Notes: a model not told the origin generated them from the sequence alone. A stretch of DNA of 16,814 nucleotides from an uncultured Gemmatimonadota bacterium (GCA_946479895.1 CAMLHT010000051.1:1-16814); one strand, 5' to 3'; shown: positions 1 to 7,420, counted from the first letter of the stretch. Numbers and translations: made by a program.

Positions 1-507
1 CACCCGCTGGTCCGGGTGCGGGGGCGTGCCGCCGACGGCCTCGCCGACGCCGGCGACGCGCGCCGGTACGGCGCCCATCAGCACGCTGCTCGGGTAGGCG
101 GCGCGTCCGCCCGGCGCGTACACCCCGACGCGCGCGAGCGGATCCGGGCGGCGCGTGATCACGATGCCCGGCTCGGGCCTCACCTCGATGACGCCGGGCA
201 TGGATGCGCCGTGCACCGCCGCAATGTTGTCGGCGCTGCGCTGCATGGCGCGCCGAAGCGCGTGGTCGAGCGAGTCGAGCGCGCGGATGCGGACGTCACG
301 CGGAACCTCGAGCGCGTCGGGCACCACCGGATCGAATCGCGCCGCGAGGTCGCGCAGGGCGAGGTCGCCGCGGGCTCGCACGTCAGCGACGATGGACGCG
401 ACCGCGGCGGTGATCGCCGGATCGCTGGAGGTGGAGCGGTCGTTCAGCGCGCGGCGATCCTGCGCGGAGAGCCCGGCCAGGGGCCCGCGAAAGCGAAGGG
501 CGATCAC
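1..507 (-). CDS. hisD: Histidinol dehydrogenase HisD, N-terminal part (runs off the left edge)
   Basis: HisD is the cytoplasmic zinc enzyme that oxidises L-histidinol to L-histidine in two NAD-dependent steps, the last steps of histidine biosynthesis. Only the first 169 residues lie in the window; the rest continues beyond position 1. The family is recognised from residues 127-154, which hold the well-conserved VGVYAPGG, AAYPSSVLM and AVPARVAGV blocks near the nucleotide-binding region. The start is a GTG at 507-505 whose last two bases are the first two of the hisG TGA stop (GTGA overlap), so translation is probably coupled to hisG. No separate promoter is seen between the two genes. The zinc-ligand and catalytic residues lie outside the window and cannot be checked. 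The assignment is firm; the C-terminal integrity is unknown. Confidence 0.95.
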   Translation of the reverse strand, partial: MIALRFRGPLAGLSAQDRRALNDRSTSSDPAITAAVASIVADVRARGDLALRDLAARFDPVVPDALEVPRDVRIRALDSLDHALRRAMQRSADNIAAVHGASMPGVIEVRPEPGIVITRRPDPLARVGVYAPGGRAAYPSSVLMGAVPARVAGVGEAVGGTPPHPDQRV

Positions 508-1433
508 GGGACGAGCCTCTCGATGCGCGTCACGAGGACGCCTTCGGCGCCGATCGAGCGCAGGTCGCTGATCGTGCGGTAGATGCCGGCCGCGGGCACC
601 ACCGCGTGCACCGCCACGAACTCACCGCCGTTGCCGCGGCCCGGACCTTCGGTCCGCCCCGCAGCGCCGAGTTGCTGGCGCTCCTCGGTCAAAATGTCGA
701 TGACGGTCGGGCCGTTGAGGCCGGGCAGGACGCGTTTCACTTCGGCGAGCTGCTCGCGCCTCACGTTCGCCATGACGTAGCGCTGCCCGCGGGCGCGGAT
801 CACCGAGTCGAGGGCCGAGACCAGGTCGTCGATCGCGCGACGGCGCGGGGTGGTGGCGTCGCCTTCGGTGTCGGCGGCCCGGACGACGACGCGCGCGCTC
901 GAGTCGAGGATCGTCGTCACTTCCCGCATGCCGTTGACCCGCAGCGTCGAGCCGGTGGACACGAGGTCGACGATGATGTCGGCGATGCCGAGGTGCGGCG
1001 CGATCTCGGCGGCGCCGGAGACGGGAACGAGGCTCACGTCGAGCCCGGCGTCGGCGAAGAAGCGCTCGGCCGTTCGCGAAAAGCTCGTGGCGACGCGGGC
1101 GCCGCGCGGAATGTCTCCGAGCTGCGTGATCCCGGAGTCCTCGGTCGCGGCGACGGCGAGGCGGCACCGGCCGAAGCCGAGGTCGGACACCGGCGCGAGA
1201 CACCGGCCGGACTCGGTGATGAGGTCGAGCCCCGTGATGCCGACGTCGGCCGCGCCGTCGGCGACGAACTCCGGAATGTCCTGGGCGCGAACGAAGATCG
1301 CCTCGAAGACGCCGCCGAGGGACGCGGAGAGGGCGCGCTCGCTGCGCGCGCGGACGTCGAGTCCGGCATCATCGAAGAGCTGGCGGGTGTCGTCGGCGAG
1401 ACGCCCCTTGTTGGGTATGGCGATGCGAAGCAT
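504..1433 (-). CDS. hisG: ATP phosphoribosyltransferase HisG, long form
   Basis: HisG catalyses the first and committed step of histidine biosynthesis, joining ATP and PRPP to form phosphoribosyl-ATP, and is usually feedback-inhibited by histidine. The 309-residue product starts with the canonical LRIAIPNKGRL. It has the family signature at residues 143-164 (E143, then IIVDLVSTGSTL), the PRPP phosphate-binding loop. The length and residues about 218-309 (YVMANV...LPGLNGPTV...EFVAVHAVVP...IYRTI) show the C-terminal ACT-like regulatory domain of the long, hexameric form, so no HisZ partner is expected. It is the first structural gene of the operon and overlaps hisD by four bases. No clear Shine-Dalgarno sequence precedes the ATG. 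The start lies 35 bases after the attenuator T-tract, so expression probably depends on readthrough of that terminator. A Gly/Arg-rich loop at residues 256-270 within the regulatory domain is a minor oddity. Confidence 0.97.
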   Translation of the reverse strand: MLRIAIPNKGRLADDTRQLFDDAGLDVRARSERALSASLGGVFEAIFVRAQDIPEFVADGAADVGITGLDLITESGRCLAPVSDLGFGRCRLAVAATEDSGITQLGDIPRGARVATSFSRTAERFFADAGLDVSLVPVSGAAEIAPHLGIADIIVDLVSTGSTLRVNGMREVTTILDSSARVVVRAADTEGDATTPRRRAIDDLVSALDSVIRARGQRYVMANVRREQLAEVKRVLPGLNGPTVIDILTEERQQLGAAGRTEGPGRGNGGEFVAVHAVVPAAGIYRTISDLRSIGAEGVLVTRIERLVP

Positions 1434-1468
1434 GGAAGTGTCGGGGGTTGCGCGCCGGGCCAGGCAAC

Positions 1469-1497
1469 AAAAAAGGCCCGTCGCGATTGACGGGCCT
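1469..1497 (-). terminator. Intrinsic terminator between the His-rich leader and hisG (attenuator)
   Basis: Read on the minus strand, AGGCCCGTC (1497-1489), loop AATCGC (1488-1483) and GACGGGCCT (1482-1474) form a perfect 9-bp stem. It is followed directly by a run of T residues ending at 1469. It sits after the stop codon of the His-rich leader peptide and 35 bases before the hisG ATG, with no other minus-strand gene upstream that it could serve. That position is what an attenuator terminator requires. The hairpin is seen directly; the regulatory role is inferred. Confidence 0.88.
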
Positions 1498-1530
1498 GAG
1501 GAAAACGTGCGCGGCTGCTACTGGCTGACT

Positions 1531-1611
1531 CTACACCGCATGCGCGTGCGTCCCCGACCCGTGGAGGGCATGGAGATGCACATGATGGTTGCGGCGGAGA
1601 TTGGCAGGCAC
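1531..1611 (-). CDS. hisL: His-rich leader peptide of the his operon (hisL-like)
   Basis: A 26-codon reading frame opens at GTG 1611 and ends at TAG 1531. It has histidine at codons 9, 10, 12, 14, 17, 22 and 24, seven His in 16 consecutive positions, and five of the seven are CAT in a genome that favours CAC. It lies upstream of hisG and 33 bases before the terminator hairpin. This matches the leader peptides of ribosome-mediated his attenuation known in enterobacteria, where scarce charged His-tRNA stalls the ribosome and blocks the terminator. The start is uncertain: no Shine-Dalgarno site is visible. GTG is preferred because a TANNNT box lies six bases before it (possible leaderless mRNA). 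An in-frame ATG at 1683 would give a 50-codon leader. The peptide itself probably has no function beyond sensing. Confidence 0.82.
   Translation of the reverse strand: MPANLRRNHHVHLHALHGSGTHAHAV
1556..1562 (-). promoter_or_regulatory. Candidate antiterminator segment in the his leader
   Basis: ACGGGTC on the minus strand, within leader codons 17-19, can pair over seven bases (one G-U) with GGCCCGT in the 5' arm of the terminator (1496-1490), which would prevent the terminator. GCCC at 1569-1566 could instead pair with GGGT at 1560-1557 (five-base loop) and hide this segment. Stalling at His codons 9-12 would leave it exposed ahead of the ribosome. The pairing was found by eye and no energy was computed. 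Confidence 0.4.
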
Positions 1612-1617
1612 GAACGG

Positions 1618-1646
1618 AAGGTAACGGGCGCCCCGGCGCGACGGAA
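1618..1646 (-). promoter_or_regulatory. Candidate promoter of the his leader-hisG-hisD operon
   Basis: On the minus strand, TACCTT (1623-1618, TANNNT type) lies six bases before the leader GTG. TTCCGT (1646-1641) stands 17 bp upstream as a weak -35. If used, transcription would begin at or next to the GTG, giving a leaderless leader peptide. The -35 match is poor, so the call rests mainly on spacing and context. Confidence 0.35.
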
Positions 1647-1681
1647 GTGACTGAGGTTCGACGTCCCGGGGTTTCAGTGTC

Positions 1682-2074
1682 ATGAATGCTTCCGCGCGAA
1701 TGGCGACCGTTGTCATCATTGGGGCGGCTCTCGCCTCGTGCCGCGAGCCGGTGCAGCTGGTCTGCACGGACCAGCTGAACAACACCATCGGCGTTCGCGT
1801 CCTGGACGCGGCAGGCACGCCTCTCCAGGCGGCGACGCTCGTGCTCAGGCGGGGAGCCTTCTACGACTCCGTCACGACTTCCGAAGCCGTGCAGCCCGCG
1901 GGCGCCAACTACTCGTGGACGGAGGACAGGGTCCCCGGTGGAGTGTATTCCCTTACGGTGAAGAAGCCGGGATACGTCGAGCAGCAGCGCACGGTGACCG
2001 TCATGCAGGACGAGTGTCACTCCGGGCCCGGCCCCCTCGTCGAGGTACGCCTCCAGCCGGCAGGGTCTATCTAG
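1682..2074 (+). CDS. Small lipoprotein with a carboxypeptidase-regulatory-like beta-sandwich domain
   Basis: The 130-residue product has a short hydrophobic leader ending in a lipobox L17-A-S-C20, so it is expected to be lipidated at C20 and held at a membrane. The rest reads as one beta-sandwich: GVRVLDAAGTPLQAATLVL, then GGVYSLTVKKPGYVEQQRTVTV, the pattern of carboxypeptidase regulatory-like or Big/PEGA-type domains in envelope proteins. Two further cysteines (in LVCTD and DECHS) could form a disulfide. It is transcribed divergently from the his leader, with about 70 bp between the two starts, so the promoters must lie close together. No clear Shine-Dalgarno site is visible; an alternative ATG at 1700 would still keep the lipobox. 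The specific function is unknown. The gene is followed by an 86-bp gap before the next one. Confidence 0.75.
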   Translation: MNASARMATVVIIGAALASCREPVQLVCTDQLNNTIGVRVLDAAGTPLQAATLVLRRGAFYDSVTTSEAVQPAGANYSWTEDRVPGGVYSLTVKKPGYVEQQRTVTVMQDECHSGPGPLVEVRLQPAGSI

Positions 2075-2160
2075 CGCCGGCCCAGCGGCTTCCGCTGCAG
2101 CGCCCGATTCTTGCCTGAGACCGCTGTGTTACACGGTCACCCCATCAGGGTACATATCGT

Positions 2161-3510
2161 ATGAGTCGTTTCGCTTGGTACCAGCGCTCAGGTCTGCGCT
2201 GCATTTGGCGCATCCTGCCCATCGCCGTCGTCGGCGCCTGCGCATCGTCGGCAAAGCTGCCGCTCACCGCCGTCTCCGGACCGACGCCCACCATCCCCGC
2301 GCCTTCGCCTCCGCGAATTCCGACGGTCAACGTCGCGAAGGTGGTCGGATGGTCTGGAAAGGACCATCCCGTCGCCGTTCCCGGCACCTCGGTCACCGCC
2401 TTCGCGCGCAAGCTCGATCATCCCCGCTGGCTCTACGTGCTGCCCAACGGCGACGTGCTCGTGGCCGAGTCGAACGCGCCGGAACGTCCCGAGATGCGCA
2501 CGGGAGTGCGCAACTGGTTCCTCCGCCTGTTCATGCACGAGGGCGGCGCCGGTGGCCCGAGCGCGAATCGCATCACGCTGCTCCGTGACGCCGACGGCGA
2601 CGGGGAAGCCGAGACGCGGTCGGTGTTCCTCCAGAACCTGAACTCGCCGTTCGGCATGGCACTCGTCGGCAACTCGCTCTTCGTCGCCAACACCGACGCG
2701 GTGGTGAGCTTCCCCTATACGAAGGACCAGATCCAGATCACCGCGTCGCCGACGAAGGTCGCCAGCCTGCCCGCCGGTCCGATCAACCACCACTGGACGC
2801 GCGGGCTGATCGCGAGTCGCGACGGGTCGAAGCTCTACGTGTCGGTGGGCTCGAACAGCGACTGGGGCGAGCGCGGCATGGACAAGGAAGTGGATCGCGC
2901 GGCGATCCTCGAGATCGACGTGAAGACGGGCGCGAAGCGGACGTACGCGTCCGGGCTGCGCAATCCGGTCGGCATGACCTGGGTCCCCGGCAGCGACGCG
3001 CTGTGGGTGGCGGTGAACGAGCGCGAAGGGCTGGGCAGTGACCTGCCGCCCGACTACATGACCGCCGTCAGGCCCGGCGCCTTCTATGGATGGCCGTACA
3101 GCTACCATGGCAGGAACGTCGACACGCGAGTGGAGCCGCAGCGTCCCGATCTCGTGGCGACAGCCGTCACTCCGGACTATGCGCTCGGTCCGCACACGGC
3201 CGCGCTGGGGCTGGCCTACACGACCAGCAACACCCTCCCGGAGCGATTCCACAACGGCATGATCGTGACGCAGCACGGCTCGTGGAATCGCGTGCCGCGG
3301 AGCGGTTATCGCGTGGTCTTCGTCCCGTTCTCGAATGGCAAGCCGTCGGGCCAGCCCATCCCGCTGCTGACCGGCTTCCTGAATGACGATGACGATGCCC
3401 AGGGCCGCCCGGCCGGAGTCGTGGTCGACGCGCGTGGCGGCGTGCTCATCGCGGACGATGCCGGCGACACCATCTGGCGCGTGACCTCGCACAACGCCGA
3501 CCACAAGTAG
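2161..3510 (+). CDS. PQQ-type glucose/sorbosone dehydrogenase family lipoprotein
   Basis: The 449-residue protein is a predicted secreted six-bladed beta-propeller of the glucose/sorbosone dehydrogenase family, whose characterised members oxidise sugars using PQQ. A signal peptide ends in V24-G-A-C27, indicating a lipoprotein. Family blocks follow in order: HPRWLYVLPNGDVLVAES, ITLLRDADGDG, SPFGMAL, NHHWTRG (residues 209-215) with H210/H211, KLYVSVGSNSDWGE, GLRNPVGM with R267, PGAFYGWPYSY, HGSWNR, and GRPAGVVVDARGGVLIADD. The His before WTR and the Arg of GLRNP fit the residues that bind PQQ and do catalysis in soluble glucose dehydrogenase. AGGG lies 10 bases before the ATG as a weak ribosome site. 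The short-chain dehydrogenase begins eight bases after the stop, so the two probably form an operon. The actual substrate cannot be told from sequence. Confidence 0.88.
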   Translation: MSRFAWYQRSGLRCIWRILPIAVVGACASSAKLPLTAVSGPTPTIPAPSPPRIPTVNVAKVVGWSGKDHPVAVPGTSVTAFARKLDHPRWLYVLPNGDVLVAESNAPERPEMRTGVRNWFLRLFMHEGGAGGPSANRITLLRDADGDGEAETRSVFLQNLNSPFGMALVGNSLFVANTDAVVSFPYTKDQIQITASPTKVASLPAGPINHHWTRGLIASRDGSKLYVSVGSNSDWGERGMDKEVDRAAILEIDVKTGAKRTYASGLRNPVGMTWVPGSDALWVAVNEREGLGSDLPPDYMTAVRPGAFYGWPYSYHGRNVDTRVEPQRPDLVATAVTPDYALGPHTAALGLAYTTSNTLPERFHNGMIVTQHGSWNRVPRSGYRVVFVPFSNGKPSGQPIPLLTGFLNDDDDAQGRPAGVVVDARGGVLIADDAGDTIWRVTSHNADHK

Positions 3511-3518
3511 GGCGGGCC

Positions 3519-4307
3519 ATGACGAAGACCGTGGTGATCACCGGCGCGAGCGGCGGCATCGGCGCCGCGGCCGCCGAGCTGCTGGCGTCGAGGGGGTACA
3601 GCGTGGTGCTCGTCGCCCGACGCCCGGAGGCGCTCCACGCCATCGCCAAGCGGTGCGGGGCAGCGGCGCACGCCGTCGTCGCCGACGTCACCGTGCGCGA
3701 GGAAGTCCGCCGCGTCGTCGCGGAAGCCATCGCCCGATTCGGGCGCGTGGACGTCTGGATCAACAACGTCGGCCAGGGCATCTCGCGACTTCCATCGGAG
3801 CTGACCGATCAGGACATCGACGACGTCATGCGCGTCAACATCAAGTCCGCGCTCTATGGCATGCAGGAGATCCTGCCGCACTTCAGGGAGCGTGGCGACG
3901 GCCACATCATCAACATCTCCTCGATGCTCGGCCGCATCCCGTTCGCGATGATTCGCTCGGCCTACGTCGGCGCGAAGCACTTCCTGAACGGGCTGACCGC
4001 CACCTTCCGCGAGGAGGTCCAGGCGTCGCACCCGGGCATCGAGGTGTCGCTCGTCTCTCCCGGGGTCGTGCGCACGGATTTCGGCCTCAATGCCCTTCAC
4101 GGTGGAATCGACTCGCGGAAGCTCCCCTATTCGCAGAGCGCCGGCGAGGTGGCCGAGGTGATCGCGTGGGTCGTGGAGACTCGCGTGCCCGATGCGTACA
4201 CGCGGGAGGGCGCCCGCGAGCGTGTGCTCGACTACTTCGGATCGACCGGAGTGGATCCGGCGATCAGCCGGCCGCCCGCCGGCGAGGCGAAGCCAGCCTC
4301 GCGCTGA
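3519..4307 (+). CDS. Short-chain dehydrogenase/reductase (SDR), classical type
   Basis: The 262-residue cytoplasmic enzyme is a classical NAD(P)-dependent SDR. The Rossmann motif TGASGGIG spans residues 8-15. NNVG is at 82-85 (NNAG in most members), structural Asn at 107, catalytic Ser at 134/135, and the YVGAK motif gives Y149 and K153. SPGVVRTDF at 180-188 is the usual post-catalytic loop. Arg34-Arg35 after the second strand hints at NADP(H) preference. The start ATG lies eight bases after the upstream dehydrogenase stop, with AGGGCGGG just before it, so the two are likely co-transcribed. The last 44 bases overlap the 3' end of the convergent hydrolase gene. The substrate is unknown. Confidence 0.92.
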   Translation: MTKTVVITGASGGIGAAAAELLASRGYSVVLVARRPEALHAIAKRCGAAAHAVVADVTVREEVRRVVAEAIARFGRVDVWINNVGQGISRLPSELTDQDIDDVMRVNIKSALYGMQEILPHFRERGDGHIINISSMLGRIPFAMIRSAYVGAKHFLNGLTATFREEVQASHPGIEVSLVSPGVVRTDFGLNALHGGIDSRKLPYSQSAGEVAEVIAWVVETRVPDAYTREGARERVLDYFGSTGVDPAISRPPAGEAKPASR

Positions 4308-4995
4308 TCCAGTCCGCCGCCGCGTCGAGCTCGGACTGCGGCGGCCAGTGTCCGCCGCGATACCATCGGATCGTCTTCGGCTCCGGCGCGGCTTTGTGAA
4401 GCCGGCGAGCCTGGGCCGGCGTGACGGTCCGGTCGAGCTGGCCGTTGATCATCAGGATCGGGGTGTTCAGGCGGCGGATGGACTTCACCGGATCGGCGAT
4501 GCCCCGCACGAGCGACTCGAAGGGCAGATCGTCCGGCAGGTCGCCGCCGGCGGCAAGCACCACTCCGTCCACGCGCGGATCACTGGCCGCGAGCTGCACC
4601 GAGAGAAACGCGCCGAGTGAATAGCCGACGAGCGCGAGCCGCGCGCCGTCGATGCCGGGATGAACGGCGAGAAAGTCCAGCGCCGCCGTCGCGTCCGTGA
4701 GCGCGAGACGCCACTTCCCGACGATCGCGAATGGCCGCAGCGGGGAGAGCGTCGCGATGTCTCCCTCGCGCGCGCCGTGGAGCGGCAGATCGATGGCCAG
4801 GGACGCGATCCCGCGCTCCGCGAGCGCCCGGCCCATCGATTCCGACATGCGCTCCTTGCTCGAGCTGAGGCCATGGAGGAGCAACGCCGCGGGGCGGCGC
4901 CCGTCACCCCGCGGCCTGAGCAGGATGCCGGGGACCTGCTCACCGGGCGTCGTGATCTCGAGGTCTTCGCGAATGATCTCTCGGCGATTCATCAT
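4264..4995 (-). CDS. Alpha/beta hydrolase (dienelactone hydrolase/peptidase S9-like)
   Basis: The 243-residue protein has the full alpha/beta-hydrolase layout. The oxyanion-hole motif LLLHGLSSSKE is at residues 38-48, the nucleophile elbow GYSLG at 124-128 gives S126, the acid is D188 in NGQLDRTVTP, and the catalytic histidine is H216 in GGHWPP. No signal peptide is present, so it should be cytoplasmic. The family includes esterases, dienelactone hydrolases and acyl-peptide hydrolases; the substrate cannot be set from sequence. It is divergent from the histidine kinase gene (186 bp between starts). Its 3' end overlaps the convergent short-chain dehydrogenase by 44 bases. Two adjacent ATGs (4995 and 4992) could each be the start. 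Confidence 0.9.
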   Translation of the reverse strand: MMNRREIIREDLEITTPGEQVPGILLRPRGDGRRPAALLLHGLSSSKERMSESMGRALAERGIASLAIDLPLHGAREGDIATLSPLRPFAIVGKWRLALTDATAALDFLAVHPGIDGARLALVGYSLGAFLSVQLAASDPRVDGVVLAAGGDLPDDLPFESLVRGIADPVKSIRRLNTPILMINGQLDRTVTPAQARRLHKAAPEPKTIRWYRGGHWPPQSELDAAADWISARLASPRRRAAG

Positions 4996-5181
4996 CCGTT
5001 CACGAAGGCAGAGCGTGTGCCGACCGCGGACAGTCTGGAGCCGGTCGGGCTTGCCATGGGGGCCCTTCCGGTCGCGGGCGAGGCCGGAAACGCGGCCTGG
5101 AGGGTAGTCGGGCGCTGGCGAACGTTATCGGCGATTTCGGCATCCTGCGCGTACCCGGTCTCGGCAGTAGGTTCTGCATCG

Positions 5182-6921
5182 ATGGGGTCCAACGCCAAGG
5201 AACTGACCACCGCGGCCGCCCAGGGGCTGTCCTCCGCCCAGACGGGTCATCCCGTCTTTGTCGGTGAAGGGGCGTTGGCTGCGCGCTGCCGGCAGTTCGA
5301 CTGGGAGCGCACGTCACTCGGGCCGGTGACGAACTGGCCCCTGAGCCTGCGGGCGCTGACGAGCGCGCTGCTCGCGTCGCGCAACCCGATCCTGCTCTTC
5401 TGGGGCCCCGAGCTCGTGATGATCTACAACGACGCGTTCGCTCCGAGCCTGGGATCGACGCGCGACGCCCGCGGACTCGGCGCGAAGGGCCGCGAGTTCT
5501 GGACGGACGTATGGCCGGCCGTCGGGCCGCAGATCGAGGGCGTGCTCGAGCGTGGAGAGTCGCACTGGTTCGAGAACACGCTCGTGCCGATCGAGCGCGA
5601 GGGCGTCCTCGACGAAGCGTGGTGGACCTACAGCTACAGCCCCGTGCGCGACGATCGGGGTGACATCGCGGGATGCCTGGTGATCTGCCAGGAGGTCACG
5701 GCGAGCGTGCGCGCCGAGGCGCGGCTGCGCGAGATCAATCACGAGCTCGAGGTGGAGCGCGCCCGGCTGTCCGAGGTCTTCGAGAAGGCACCGTCGTTCT
5801 TCGCGATGCTGCGCGGCCCGGACTTCCGCATCGAGATGGCCAACGAGGCGTACTTCGGCCTCATCGGGCGTCACGACGTGATCGGCAAGCCGCTGCTCGA
5901 GGCGATCCCCGAGATTGCGTCGCAGGGATTCAGGGACCTCCTCGAGCGAGTGGTGACCACCGGCGAGCCGTTCGTGGGGCGCGAAGCGCTCGTGCACTTC
6001 GCCAATCGCGGCGGCCGTGGTCCCGAGGATCGCTACGTCGACTTCATCTACCAGGCCATCGTCGAAGCCGACGGCAGCCGGTCAGGCGCGTTCGTCCACG
6101 GCTACGACGTCACTGACCACGTGATGGCGCGGCGCGCGGTCGAGCAGGCGGCCGCCGACCGGCTGCGTGACGCCGAAGAGCGCGCCCGGCTCCTCGCAGT
6201 CGCCGAGGACGCCCGCCGGGAAGCGGAATCGGCCAACCGCGCGAAGTCCGACTTCCTCGCCGTCATGAGTCACGAGCTCCGCACGCCCCTCAACGCCATC
6301 GACGGCTATGCCGAGCTGATGGAGATGGAGGTGCATGGTCCGCTCACGGAGCAGCAGCGCCAGTATCTGATCCGCATCCGCAAGAGCCAGCGCCACCTGC
6401 TCGGGCTCATCAACGGGGTGCTGAACTACACGCGTGTCGAGGCCGGCGCGGCGCAGTACGACCTCAATCCGGTGTCGTTGATCGACGTCCTGTCGTCCTG
6501 CGAGGCGCTCGTCCGTCCACAGATGGAGCATCGCCAGCTGGACTTCCAGGTCGATCTGTGCAGCCCTGACCTCAAGGTGGTCGCGGACGCCGAGAAGCTG
6601 CAGCAGATCCTGCTCAACCGGCTGACGAACGCCAGCAAGTTCACGCCGCCCAGCGGCCGTGTGCGCCTGTCGTGCGAGCCCGCGCCGGAGTCCGTGGCGA
6701 TCACGGTGGAGGACACGGGTCGCGGAATTCCTCCGGAGCAGGCCGCGCGCATCTTCGAGCCGTTCGTTCAGGTCGATGCCCGCCTGACGCGCACGGAGGA
6801 GGGCGTGGGGCTCGGACTCGCGATCAGCAGAGATCTCGCCCATGGCATGCAGGGCGAGATCACGCTGGTGAGCGAGGTCGGGAAGGGCAGCGCGTTCACC
6901 GTGACCATCCCGCGCGCATGA
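5182..6921 (+). CDS. PAS-domain sensor histidine kinase
   Basis: The 579-residue product is a soluble-looking sensor kinase without clear membrane segments. An N-terminal PAS-like region (about residues 40-170) begins FDWERTSLGPVTNWP and continues WGPELVMIYNDAF. A second PAS (PAS_4 type) spans about 195-315, then a short coiled linker. HisKA has the phospho-acceptor H364 in SHELRTPL. HATPase_c has N483 (N box), DTGRGIP at 511-517 (G1), FEPF (F box) and GVGLGLAIS (G2). The N box reads NRLTNASKF and the G2 box has GVGLG where GTGLG is usual, both mild departures. No receiver domain or response-regulator gene is adjacent. ATG 5182 is chosen because related proteins begin shortly before the FDW block and a TAGGTT box lies eight bases upstream. 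An in-frame ATG at 5056 would add 42 poorly family-like residues. Confidence 0.92.
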   Translation: MGSNAKELTTAAAQGLSSAQTGHPVFVGEGALAARCRQFDWERTSLGPVTNWPLSLRALTSALLASRNPILLFWGPELVMIYNDAFAPSLGSTRDARGLGAKGREFWTDVWPAVGPQIEGVLERGESHWFENTLVPIEREGVLDEAWWTYSYSPVRDDRGDIAGCLVICQEVTASVRAEARLREINHELEVERARLSEVFEKAPSFFAMLRGPDFRIEMANEAYFGLIGRHDVIGKPLLEAIPEIASQGFRDLLERVVTTGEPFVGREALVHFANRGGRGPEDRYVDFIYQAIVEADGSRSGAFVHGYDVTDHVMARRAVEQAAADRLRDAEERARLLAVAEDARREAESANRAKSDFLAVMSHELRTPLNAIDGYAELMEMEVHGPLTEQQRQYLIRIRKSQRHLLGLINGVLNYTRVEAGAAQYDLNPVSLIDVLSSCEALVRPQMEHRQLDFQVDLCSPDLKVVADAEKLQQILLNRLTNASKFTPPSGRVRLSCEPAPESVAITVEDTGRGIPPEQAARIFEPFVQVDARLTRTEEGVGLGLAISRDLAHGMQGEITLVSEVGKGSAFTVTIPRA

Positions 6922-6934
6922 CCGTCGCCGGTTG

Positions 6935-7420
6935 ATGCCGAGAAAACTCGAGGCCCCGGGAGCCGCCGTGCAGAAATGGTGGAACAGGCTGTCCACCAGG
7001 CCGGGCGGCAGGACGCTGTTCAGCATCATCATCGGGCGCACGGCTCCGTACACGGGGAGCATCGGCGCGCGCGCGGTCGAGCTGAGGCCGGGTTACGCGA
7101 AGTGGACACTTCGCGACCACCGCGCCGTCCGGAACCACCTCGACTCGATTCACGCCGTCGCGCTGGTGAACCTGGCCGAAGTCACGAGCGGGACGGCGAT
7201 GCTGATGTCGCTCCCGGCGGGAACCCGGGGCATCGTGACCGGCCTGACCACCACCTATATGAAGAAGGCCCGCGGCCGCATCACCGCCGAGTGCCGGTGC
7301 GAGCTTCCGGCGATCACGGCGGACACGCGCTTCGAGCTCGCGGCCGAGCTTCGGGATGAGTCGGGCGACCTCGTCGCCACGGCCACCGTTGCCTGGCTGC
7401 TTGCCCCAGTCGGTGGTTGA
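6935..7420 (+). CDS. DUF4442-like hotdog-fold protein, possible acyl-CoA thioesterase
   Basis: The 161-residue protein has the pattern of the hotdog superfamily: HLDSIHAVALVNLAEVTSGTAMLMSLP (residues about 68-95) is the central helix region, followed by beta strands such as YMKKARGRITAECRCELP and ATATVAWLL. It most resembles the DUF4442 / PaaI-like thioesterases, which bind acyl-CoA or related thioesters in the cytoplasm; no activity can be asserted. It begins 13 bases after the kinase stop and is probably co-transcribed with it, though no functional link is known. ATG 6935 is preferred over the TTG immediately before it (6932). No strong ribosome binding site is visible. Confidence 0.78.
   Translation: MPRKLEAPGAAVQKWWNRLSTRPGGRTLFSIIIGRTAPYTGSIGARAVELRPGYAKWTLRDHRAVRNHLDSIHAVALVNLAEVTSGTAMLMSLPAGTRGIVTGLTTTYMKKARGRITAECRCELPAITADTRFELAAELRDESGDLVATATVAWLLAPVGG

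Noticed and set aside
606..1490. Long plus-strand open frame opposite hisG
   Set aside because: It is antisense to a clearly recognised hisG, has a biased Arg/Gly/Asp/Glu composition typical of shadow frames in GC-rich DNA, and shows no family motif.
2131..2160. Leaderless promoter for the dehydrogenase at 2161 (TACATA region)
   Set aside because: The box does not fit TANNNT at the six-base spacing seen elsewhere, and AGGG ten bases upstream offers a conventional ribosome site.
2188..3504. 438-codon minus-strand open frame opposite the sorbosone-type dehydrogenase
   Set aside because: It mirrors the codon structure of the plus-strand gene (Arg/His/Val-rich shadow) and has no ribosome site or domain.
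4660..5181. Upstream extension of the histidine kinase frame
   Set aside because: Most of it is antisense to the alpha/beta hydrolase and not protein-like; the kinase family begins close to 5182.
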